Shown here piece by piece: positions 1 to 5,941 of a stretch of DNA of 8,488 nt. A model generated the notes under the pieces. That model was given only the letters and a program-made list of their open reading frames with translations. It was not told where the DNA came from and did no database searches. Origin of the DNA: CAZDAM01 sp964503595 (GTDB taxonomy: Bacteria > Muiribacteriota > UBA6191); contig CAZDAM010000122.1 of assembly GCA_964503595.1 (NCBI GenBank), positions 1-8,488 of the forward strand, given 5' to 3'. Numbering within the stretch: the first letter of the stretch is position 1; every line of letters starts with the position of its first letter. The translations under genes and the position numbers were made by a program.

Positions 1-1
1 T

Positions 2-1321
2 CCGCCCTCTTCAGCGTCGGCGAGTACCGTGTTTCGTCTGGAGGCCGGCGTGATTGAGCGCGCCCTAACCCCTTTTCCGGATCTGAAGGCATCGATGCTG
101 TGGACCTATAATGGCGCGCTGCCAGGCCCGGAGCTTCGGGTAAAGCAGGGTGAGATGGTCCAAGCAGAGCTAATCAATGCATTACCAGAGCCAACATCTA
201 TTCACTGGCATGGGATTCGGTTGAGTAATGGCATGGATGGCGTCTCGATGCTAACCCAGCCACCCGTTGCTGCAGGCGAGCGGTTCCAATATCTGTTCGT
301 CCCCCCTGATGCGGGAACCTATTGGTATCACTCGCATGCCAAAACCTGGCAACAAATGGCGCGCGGACTCTACGGTCCACTCATTGTGGAAGGGCCTGAC
401 GAACCCTCAGTGGATCACGATGTGGTGGTCATGATTGATGATTGGCGCCTCAATGAGGCAGGTCAGCTCGATGAGGCATCCTTTGGCCGCTTACATGACT
501 GGGCGCACGGCGGACGGCTCGGGAACTGGTTGACCGTCAATGGCGAGTCCAACCCATCCATTGGCATCAAAGGGCAAAGTCGCGTTCGACTGCGCCTGAT
601 CAATGCGGCGAACGCGCGTATTTTCCGCCTTCAGCTTGCCAATCCCGCAACACAATATGCACTCGATGGATTCCGAACGCCCTTAGTCACGGTGCAGGAG
701 TTCGAACTCGCACCTGCGCAACGGATCGATCTGATTGTGGATGTCACCGGTGACCTGTTTACCGTCACAGAGATCAGTACCGATGAACCCTATCCCGCAT
801 TTGCGCTCAAAGTCGATGCCGCACTTGGGGTCGCCGAGGCCGCAAAAGCCACCCTATCCGATCCAGAACCTGAGAGCCTTCCAGACTTGGCAACTGCTCG
901 CCGAATCCCGCTACACATGCAGGGCGGCGCCATGGGAAATCTTGCTGAGGCGTCGCTTGATGGCGTCATGCGTCCGATTCGAGAGCTCGCGCAAAGTTAC
1001 CAAAAAGTGTGGGCCTTTAATGGGGTGGTCGGTAACATGGAAGATCGCCTTGCCGATCTCAAACTGGGTGAAACAGCCATTATTGAGATCTGGAACGATA
1101 GCCAGTGGCCCCATGCAATGCACCTGCATGGCTTCCACTTCTGGGTTCGCGATCCTGAGTCCGGCAAGATCTCCGCGAGCAGACGAGACACCCATTTGAT
1201 GCACGGTGGAGAGCGCGCTGAGTTGATTTTCGTCGCGGATAATCCAGGACTTTGGTTGCTCCACTGTCACATGCTCGAGCATCACGCCGCAGGGATGGGG
1301 ACGGTGATCCAGGTCAGTTAG
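2..1321 (+). CDS. Multicopper oxidase (CopA/CueO-like), 5' partial
   Basis: Three-domain multicopper oxidase; members oxidise a substrate, often Cu(I) or phenolics, at a type 1 copper and reduce O2 to water at a trinuclear cluster. The frame is open to the window edge, so the N-terminus and any Tat signal lie upstream; the GTG at 29 is only an internal valine codon or a poor start. Counting from codon 29, all four copper motifs are seen: HWHG (59-62), YWYHSH (98-103), WPHAMHLHG (361-369) and HCHMLEHHAAGM (412-423), the last with the Cys413 type 1 ligand and Met423 as axial ligand. No methionine-rich insert like that of CueO is visible between domains 2 and 3. It ends with TAG at 1319-1321. 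The next recognisable sequence is a truncated recQ, so the gene sits at a breakpoint. The family is clear; whether the substrate is copper is not. Confidence 0.93.
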   Translation, partial: PPSSASASTVFRLEAGVIERALTPFPDLKASMLWTYNGALPGPELRVKQGEMVQAELINALPEPTSIHWHGIRLSNGMDGVSMLTQPPVAAGERFQYLFVPPDAGTYWYHSHAKTWQQMARGLYGPLIVEGPDEPSVDHDVVVMIDDWRLNEAGQLDEASFGRLHDWAHGGRLGNWLTVNGESNPSIGIKGQSRVRLRLINAANARIFRLQLANPATQYALDGFRTPLVTVQEFELAPAQRIDLIVDVTGDLFTVTEISTDEPYPAFALKVDAALGVAEAAKATLSDPEPESLPDLATARRIPLHMQGGAMGNLAEASLDGVMRPIRELAQSYQKVWAFNGVVGNMEDRLADLKLGETAIIEIWNDSQWPHAMHLHGFHFWVRDPESGKISASRRDTHLMHGGERAELIFVADNPGLWLLHCHMLEHHAAGMGTVIQVS

Positions 1322-1370
1322 TTGCGTTCGCCGGGGCCCACCGACCGGTTCGCAGGACTTCTGCAAGCCA

Positions 1371-1946
1371 GCCGGCCACGATGGCAGGAAAGCCCAGACT
1401 CTGCTGCTTTATGGTCTTCAGGGCTGGATGCTTCGGCAGCAGCAAATCCAAAGGGCTCCCCTGAGTGCGCATCGCCGGGAGCTTGAAGCCAGACGTCTGA
1501 CCGAGCTTCTGGACTTTTGCGAATCTGCTCACTGCCGAACACAAACATTCCTGAAGTTTTTTGGTGAGGATCTTCTGGAAGGCTGCGGACATTGTGATAA
1601 CTGTCTTCATGGGCCTTCTCTGGAAGAGGTTACGGAAGATGCCCAAAGAATCCTGAGTTGTGTGGTCCGTGTCGGCCAGCAGTTTGGGGTTTCCCATATC
1701 ATTGATGTTCTAAGGGGTCGCTCTACGGATCGAGTGCTTGAGTTTGATCATCGGAATCTTTCCACCTTTGGCATTGGTCAGCATCGCAGTGTGGAGGAGT
1801 GGAGACGCCTGATTCGCCAGCTTTTTGCCGGCTCCTATCTGAGAATGGATGAGAGGGGTTTTGGCGCGGTCCGCCTGACGCCTGAAGCTCGTGGAGTTCT
1901 GCGGGGGGAGATTCAGGTTCATACCCGGATCAAAGCTGCGATCTGA
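1371..1946 (+). pseudogene. recQ: recQ 3' fragment: zinc-binding and winged-helix (RQC) domains only
   Basis: This is the C-terminal part of a RecQ-type ATP-dependent DNA helicase. In the frame of the ATG at 1428 the zinc site is intact, with the C-x16-C-x2-C-x2-C spacing of E. coli RecQ and ending in CGHCDNC. A winged-helix segment follows and finishes with the RecQ-like LTPEARGVLRGE. Reading the same frame upstream, RecQ-like sequence continues back through GRKAQTLLLYGLQ to about 1371, just after helicase motif VI. The expected GRAGRDG of that motif is degraded to KPAGHDG, and no helicase core exists further upstream because the multicopper oxidase is there. An HRDC domain is also absent; some RecQ proteins naturally lack it. 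A 172-residue product from ATG 1428 could still be made, but it could not be a helicase. Its end overlaps the convergent esterase end by 17 bp. Confidence 0.82.
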
Positions 1947-2838
1947 AGAAATTCCAGATCAGCGCGGCTCCTGGAACATCCTTTCTTTGATTGCCGATCA
2001 TGGACTCGGGCAGAGGAGAGGGACGGCCTCCAGGGAATTCGTGGCCATGACCTCGAATCAGGCCAACCTGAAAAGAATTGCCCCGTTTGCATGAATAGGA
2101 AGTTTGTTCGTAATCCGGGATTTCTGATGGAACTTGTTCCGACAGACCCTGGCATTCAAGAGCATTTTTCCACTGAATAATGGTGTTTTGTACCGGAGGA
2201 ACTTCCTGCCGGGAATTTCTCCACGGAAGCTTGCGGGCACCCCCTGCAAGTGGCACCAGCGGGTCTTCACTTCCAAGAAGATAGAAGACCCCCAGGTTGT
2301 TTCGTGTGGCTATGCCGGTTTCAAAGCTGTGACTGGCAAAGGGAGCAATGGCCCGGATGGGTTCCTGGCTTTGGGCAGCCATGCGAAAAGCCATTGAGGC
2401 GCCGTTGGAATGCCCGGCAATGAAGAGAGGACCTCTGGCATTGGAAAGTCTTGCTCTGACATCACGAATCACGGCATCCAGAAAGTCGACATCGTTGATT
2501 TGAGCCCTTTTCTTTCTGATCCGTAAAACTCCGCTGTTCCAGACTCTGGGGTTCAGCAGGAAATTGGCCGGGATGAGGGGAAAGGAGGGCAGGCCCTCAG
2601 GAACAACCAGAATGAAGCCTTCTTTCTGTGCGAGCTCGGAAAACCCTTTGGCATGGAGATAATGGCTGGCTTTGCCCCCGGCACCGTGAAGGACGATGAC
2701 GATCGGGGTGTTCTTTCGCACCGAAACCGGCTTTTGCAGGTAGTAAACCCGCTCATATCCGCCGGAATGGAGGGAAATTTCCTCCACAGAGGCAAATGTT
2801 CCAGAGAAGAAAAGCAGAAGAATCAGGATTCTTTGCAT
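1930..2838 (-). CDS. Secreted PHB depolymerase / LpqC-like esterase
   Basis: Alpha/beta-hydrolase of the LpqC / polyhydroxybutyrate depolymerase-like group, 302 residues. It starts with a short Sec signal peptide (hydrophobic stretch about residues 3-16, likely cleavage after FASVE or nearby), so it should act in the periplasm or outside. The oxyanion motif HGAGG is at 51-55, the nucleophile elbow GHSNGA at 142-147 with Ser144, the likely acid Asp192 is in GSEDPLVP, and the catalytic His266 is in GHGHEFPGG, matching the family's GHxWPG signature with Phe in place of Trp. Related enzymes cleave short polyesters or feruloyl and acetyl esters; the substrate here cannot be told. The ATG lies 16 bp inside the end of the gtrA-like gene, with an AAGGG site upstream, which points to translational coupling. 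It is the last gene of the ldhA operon. Confidence 0.85.
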   Translation of the reverse strand: MQRILILLLFFSGTFASVEEISLHSGGYERVYYLQKPVSVRKNTPIVIVLHGAGGKASHYLHAKGFSELAQKEGFILVVPEGLPSFPLIPANFLLNPRVWNSGVLRIRKKRAQINDVDFLDAVIRDVRARLSNARGPLFIAGHSNGASMAFRMAAQSQEPIRAIAPFASHSFETGIATRNNLGVFYLLGSEDPLVPLAGGARKLPWRNSRQEVPPVQNTIIQWKNALECQGLSEQVPSEIPDYEQTSYSCKRGNSFQVGLIRGHGHEFPGGRPSPLPESMIGNQRKDVPGAALIWNFFRSQL

Positions 2839-3215
2839 GAGGATTCCCTTTCGAAAACAAAAAATTTGAGGCCCAGAAAATTCATGGCTGTGCTGGTGGT
2901 GGTGGCAGCCAGAAATCCGGCAATTTTTGGAAATCCCTGGTGAAGACAGAGGGCGTTGATCAGAGTATTGGCCATCAGGGAACTGAAGTAAAGCAGAGCA
3001 AAGCGGGGAAGCTGGCGGCGATGGCTGTCCCCTTGAAAAGAATACCTGTGATTGACGGAATAGGAAAACATGGATCCAGAGATGAAGCTGAATCCCTTGG
3101 CGATTTCAGGCGGGATGAATTCCATGAAAACGCGGTAGCAGATGGCATCTACACAGACACCGAGAATTCCTCCAGACAAAAAACCCAGAAGCTGCTGTTT
3201 CAACTCAGCTGTCAC
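2823..3215 (-). CDS. GtrA-family membrane protein
   Basis: Small integral membrane protein of 130 residues with four predicted hydrophobic segments, roughly 9-29, 38-56, 72-92 and 96-121, the size and layout of the GtrA family (PF04138). The family signatures are seen after helix 2 (NHRYSF, 55-60, like NRxWTF) and at the end of helix 4 (MNFLGLKFFVF, 111-121). Known GtrA proteins take part in moving or using polyprenyl-linked sugars for glycosylation of surface polysaccharides or cell wall; no glycosyltransferase partner is visible here, so its substrate is unknown. The start is GTG within a GTGA overlap with the ldhA stop, with a GGGTGG site just upstream. The stop overlaps the start of the esterase gene. 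Confidence 0.85.
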   Translation of the reverse strand: MTAELKQQLLGFLSGGILGVCVDAICYRVFMEFIPPEIAKGFSFISGSMFSYSVNHRYSFQGDSHRRQLPRFALLYFSSLMANTLINALCLHQGFPKIAGFLAATTTSTAMNFLGLKFFVFERESSCKES

Positions 3216-4204
3216 GGAACCACCCGGTTTTCACATTGCCCCGAGCGGGCAAATTCGGCGATATTTCCGACTGTGGTATGGGCGATATTATTGAGGGCTT
3301 CGCGGGTCAGAAAGGCCTGATGGCCGGTGATGATGACATTGGGAAAGGTTGTCAGCCGGGCAAAGACATCATCCTGAATCACCTGGGAGGACAGATCCTC
3401 AAAGAAGAGATCCCCTTCCTCTTCATATACATCCAGGCCAAGCTGGCCGATTTTCCCCTTCTTGAGTCCATCAATGACGGCTCTGGTGTCAATCAGGGCT
3501 CCTCGACTGGTATTGATCAGAAAGACCCCGTTCTTCATTTTCTCAATCGCTGTGTCATCAATGAGGTGGTGGCTTTTCGGGTTTAAGGGGCAGTGCAGGG
3601 TGATGATATCGCTTTCCTGCATAAGGGCTTCAAAGCCGACATAGGAAATGCCCCGCCGGATCAGATCCTCACAGGGATAGGGATCACAGGCCAGTACCCT
3701 GCACCCGAACCCGTTGAGAATACGGGCAACACACTGGCCGATTTTTCCGGTACCGATGACACCGGCGGTTTTACCGAAAAGATCCATGCCACAGAGGCCT
3801 TCCAGAGAAAAATTGCTTTCCCGGATACGATTGTAGGCCCGGTGTACTTTGCGGTTCAAGGCCAGAAGCAGGGCAATGGAATGTTCGGCTACGGCATGAG
3901 GGGAATAGGCGGGCACCCGGACGACACAGAGCCCGAGTTTTTCCGCGGCCTGTAAATCTATCTGGTTGAAGCCGGCACAGCGCAAGGCAATCAGACGGAC
4001 TCCACCGTTTTTGAGGATTTCCAGTACGGTCTCATTCAGGTGATCGTTGACAAAGGTGCAGACGGCTTCGTGGCCATGGGCAAGGCTGGCTGTCTGCTCA
4101 TTCAGATGGGGCTCAAAAAATGTGGCTGGATAGCTTTTTTCTTGCATCAGTGCTGCGAATAAGGGCTTTTCATACTGGCGGATACTGAAAAAGGCTGTTT
4201 GCAT
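3212..4204 (-). CDS. ldhA: D-lactate dehydrogenase (fermentative, NAD-dependent)
   Basis: NAD-dependent D-2-hydroxyacid dehydrogenase that reduces pyruvate to D-lactate in the cytoplasm and so recycles NADH during fermentation. It is very close to E. coli LdhA along its whole length, 330 residues against 329. From the chosen start the Rossmann motif GTGKIG is at 151-156, Asp174 is the probable adenine-ribose ligand, and the catalytic set is Arg234 (NTSRGALID), Glu263 (DVYEEEGD) and His295 (GHQAF). E. coli-like blocks such as LIALRCAGFN and NFSLEGL are obvious. I chose the ATG at 4204 because GGGAGAG precedes it by a few bases and the protein then matches the family length; a 13-codon extension to 4243 has no support. 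It is the first gene of a run with a GtrA-like protein and an esterase, and is divergent from zur. No clear FNR or Rex site was seen upstream. Confidence 0.93.
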   Translation of the reverse strand: MQTAFFSIRQYEKPLFAALMQEKSYPATFFEPHLNEQTASLAHGHEAVCTFVNDHLNETVLEILKNGGVRLIALRCAGFNQIDLQAAEKLGLCVVRVPAYSPHAVAEHSIALLLALNRKVHRAYNRIRESNFSLEGLCGMDLFGKTAGVIGTGKIGQCVARILNGFGCRVLACDPYPCEDLIRRGISYVGFEALMQESDIITLHCPLNPKSHHLIDDTAIEKMKNGVFLINTSRGALIDTRAVIDGLKKGKIGQLGLDVYEEEGDLFFEDLSSQVIQDDVFARLTTFPNVIITGHQAFLTREALNNIAHTTVGNIAEFARSGQCENRVVP

Positions 4205-4296
4205 GTCTCTCCCGGTGTGAATGGCAGAACTTGATTTTCGCATGAACAGGAAGGGAATTTGCAGGAATTTTCATCAAGGACTAGAATACCTGGTTT
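4205..4296. promoter_or_regulatory. Divergent ldhA-zur intergenic region with candidate zur promoter
   Basis: This 92-base spacer must hold promoters for both genes. On the plus strand TTGCAG (4259-4264) and TAGAAT (4282-4287) are separated by 17 bases. The second box matches 5 of 6 bases of the -10 consensus, the first only 3 of 6. The predicted transcription start then falls only about three bases before the zur ATG. On the minus strand TATTCT (4288-4283) overlaps the same place, so the two promoters could interfere with each other. No obvious AT-rich Zur palindrome was found. This is a prediction by eye. Confidence 0.35.
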
Positions 4297-4773
4297 ATGA
4301 ATGAGCGTGAGATTGCAAGCAGACTGCGTGAAGCGGAGACCCGCTGCGCTTCCAAGGGATTAAGATTCACCGATGTAAGGCGCAAGGTTCTGGACCGTCT
4401 GATGCATCATGAAAAAGGCGTAAAAGCCTATGAACTTCTTGATGAAATGCGTGAGGTTCATCCCGGCTCGACGCCACCGACGGTATACCGGGCACTTGAT
4501 TTTCTCGTTGGTGCCGGTCTGGTTCACCGCCTTGATTCCCAGAATGCCTTCATTGTCTGCAATGGTCATCACCACAAACATGGTTTTCTGATTGTCTGTC
4601 CATCCTGTCATGCTGTTGCCGAGTTTGATGATCCTGAAACCAGCCATGCCCTTTCGGATCGGATTGCCCGGACCGGTTTTCTTCTGGAGCATCCTCTGAT
4701 CGAGGTCAAGGCCCTGTGCCCGGACTGTCAGGCTCTGGACACCGGGGATCTGCCGGAGTGCTGCAAGCACTGA
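4297..4773 (+). CDS. zur: Zur: zinc-responsive Fur-family repressor
   Basis: Fur-superfamily metal-dependent DNA-binding repressor, 158 residues, most like Zur, which represses zinc-uptake genes when zinc is plentiful. The N-terminal winged helix carries GLRFTDVRRKVL (21-32) and the recognition segment PPTVYRALDFL (60-70), nearly identical to the E. coli Zur segment. The C-terminal metal and dimer domain has Cys88 at the same position as the regulatory Cys of E. coli Zur, the histidine cluster HHHKH (91-95), and the structural zinc pairs CPSC (101-104) and CPDC (141-144). The extra C-terminal CCKH may also bind metal. The start fits the family length, although no good Shine-Dalgarno site precedes it. 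No zinc transporter genes are in the window, so its targets lie elsewhere. It ends three bases from the convergent Arc-like gene. Confidence 0.9.
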   Translation: MNEREIASRLREAETRCASKGLRFTDVRRKVLDRLMHHEKGVKAYELLDEMREVHPGSTPPTVYRALDFLVGAGLVHRLDSQNAFIVCNGHHHKHGFLIVCPSCHAVAEFDDPETSHALSDRIARTGFLLEHPLIEVKALCPDCQALDTGDLPECCKH

Positions 4774-4776
4774 GTG

Positions 4777-4941
4777 CTATCTGTCTTTCCCTTTCTTGCG
4801 CTCCTGAATGGCGCGGTGCAGAAGATATTCGATCTGCCCGTTGAGACTGCGCAATTCCTCATTCGCCCACTCGGATAGATCCCGGAATATGGATTCGTCC
4901 ATGCGAAGGAGGAATTTCTTTTTTTCCTGATTTTCGGACAT
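4777..4941 (-). CDS. Arc-like ribbon-helix-helix DNA-binding protein, 54 aa
   Basis: Small gene, easily missed because of its length. The product begins MSENQEKKKFLLRMDESIF and fits the ribbon-helix-helix fold: a beta strand KKFLLRMD (8-15), helix 1 about 16-30 (SIFRDLSEWANEELR), a turn containing SLNG, and helix 2 about 34-48 (NGQIEYLLHRAIQER), with a basic tail. The combination of LRMD with LRSLNGQIEYLL is typical of short proteins annotated as Arc family DNA-binding proteins. The ATG shares one base with the SPFH stop codon (TGATG), a classic arrangement for coupled translation, and no separate Shine-Dalgarno site is properly spaced. I recall similar small proteins lying next to this kind of SPFH gene in other bacteria, but could not check. 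A role as repressor of its own operon is inference. Confidence 0.82.
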   Translation of the reverse strand: MSENQEKKKFLLRMDESIFRDLSEWANEELRSLNGQIEYLLHRAIQERKKGKDR

Positions 4942-5792
4942 CAATGAGAAAGGGCTCCGGCATTGACGACAGGCTGGGCATCCCGATCCGAACAGAGGAC
5001 AATCATCAGATTCTGTACCATTGCTGCTCTTCTTTCCGGATCCAGTTCAACAATCCCTTTGGATGAAAGTTCTTCAAGGGCCTGATCCACCATGCTGACT
5101 GCTCCTTCGACAATTTTGCGTCTCGCCTGAATCACGGCTTCGGCCTGCTGTTTTCTGAGCATGGAATTGGCAATTTCCGGAGCATAGGCGAGGTGGGACA
5201 GCCGGACCTCCAGAACCTGGACTCCGGCGTTTAGGAAGCGCTCGGAGAGTTCTTCAAGCATGGCCTGGTTGAAATCTTCCTGAGAGCTTCTCAAGGAAGG
5301 TTTTTCTTCATCATCATAAGGGTAAAGGCTTGCGATGTGACGAAGGGCTGAATCCATCTGAAGTTCCACAAAATGCTCGTAGTGATCTACTCCAAAAGCT
5401 GCCTGAGCCGTGTTCTGCACTTTCCAGACTACCACGGCCGAGATTTCAATCGGGTTGCCTCTTAGGTCATTCACCTTGATGGTATCGCCTTGAAAATTCC
5501 GGATTCTTAAAGAAATCCCGGAATTCTTGGCAGGAAAACAGAGGGGGTTGGTGAAATGGAAGCCCGGCTCGCGAATCGTACCGACATAGTTTCCAAAAAG
5601 GGTCAGGACTCTGGACTGATTCGGCTCCAGAATAAAAAAGCCGGCCAGACAGAAGCCGAGAGCCACCAGGCCCAGAACACCCCAGGTTTCAGAATCGGCT
5701 TCAATCAGTGCGATGCAGCCAGCACCGGCAGTCAGAATGACGGGAAAGGCTACCCATCCCGAAATTACAAAGCCACGTTTTTCTTCAATCAT
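4941..5792 (-). CDS. SPFH / band-7 domain membrane protein
   Basis: Membrane-anchored SPFH (stomatin, prohibitin, flotillin, HflK/C) protein of 283 residues. Two hydrophobic segments lie at about 8-30 and 36-55, then the SPFH start (EPNQSRVLTLFGNYVGTI, 56-73, followed by EPGFHFTNP). A band-7 core follows and a helical stretch rich in charge and Ala/Glu (about 165-245), ending in the NLMIVLCSDRDAQPVVN block. Such proteins form oligomeric rings or scaffolds in membranes that organise proteases or lipid domains; the partner here is unknown. No NfeD-like or FtsH-like gene is adjacent; instead an Arc-like regulator follows with a one-base overlap. The ATG at 5792 was chosen because GGAG stands five bases upstream and the transmembrane segment then starts near the N-terminus; a 37-codon extension upstream runs through the promoter region and is rejected. 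Confidence 0.88.
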   Translation of the reverse strand: MIEEKRGFVISGWVAFPVILTAGAGCIALIEADSETWGVLGLVALGFCLAGFFILEPNQSRVLTLFGNYVGTIREPGFHFTNPLCFPAKNSGISLRIRNFQGDTIKVNDLRGNPIEISAVVVWKVQNTAQAAFGVDHYEHFVELQMDSALRHIASLYPYDDEEKPSLRSSQEDFNQAMLEELSERFLNAGVQVLEVRLSHLAYAPEIANSMLRKQQAEAVIQARRKIVEGAVSMVDQALEELSSKGIVELDPERRAAMVQNLMIVLCSDRDAQPVVNAGALSH

Positions 5793-5941
5793 GGTATCTC
5801 CAACGAAGTTACAATATCGTTTTGATATCAAAATAAAAAGGTCGGTCGGAAAAAACAATTGCGATAAAGATGCAACTTTTCTGTTGTGTGTCCGTAGTAC
5901 CAACTCTGAACAATAACTTGTGAATCCGGAGCGATGAACCC
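5793..5941. promoter_or_regulatory. Divergent SPFH-protease promoter region with 14-bp palindrome
   Basis: This spacer separates the SPFH operon (minus) from the protease (plus). It contains the perfect 14-bp palindrome TTTTGATATCAAAA at 5820-5833. A candidate SPFH promoter on the minus strand has TTGTTT (5858-5853), a 17-base spacer and TATTTT (5835-5830), so the palindrome overlaps the end of the -10 box and the predicted start of transcription, a position where a repressor would block initiation. A short repeat GGTCGGTCGG lies inside the spacer of that promoter. For the protease I could not pick a convincing -35/-10 pair; CAATAAC near 5911 is possible. Confidence 0.45.

Noticed and set aside
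911..1366. Minus-strand ORF of 151 codons under the multicopper oxidase
   Set aside because: It is a shadow of the oxidase, which has all copper motifs in the plus frame.
4205..4243. Upstream extension of ldhA to codon 4243
   Set aside because: It has no ribosome-binding site; the ATG at 4204 has GGGAGAG and gives the length of E. coli LdhA.
4766..4778. AGCACT-G-AGTGCT palindrome at the zur and Arc-like gene ends as a terminator
   Set aside because: There is only one base between the arms and no T run; both stop codons lie in it, so it is more likely chance or coding constraint.
5820..5833. FNR/Anr box, since TTGAT and ATCAA are both present
   Set aside because: FNR sites have four bases between the half sites (TTGAT-N4-ATCAA); here the halves adjoin with no spacer.
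5793..5903. Upstream extension of the SPFH protein to 5903
   Set aside because: It would run through the palindrome and promoter, while ATG 5792 has GGAG at proper distance and starts just ahead of the first membrane segment.
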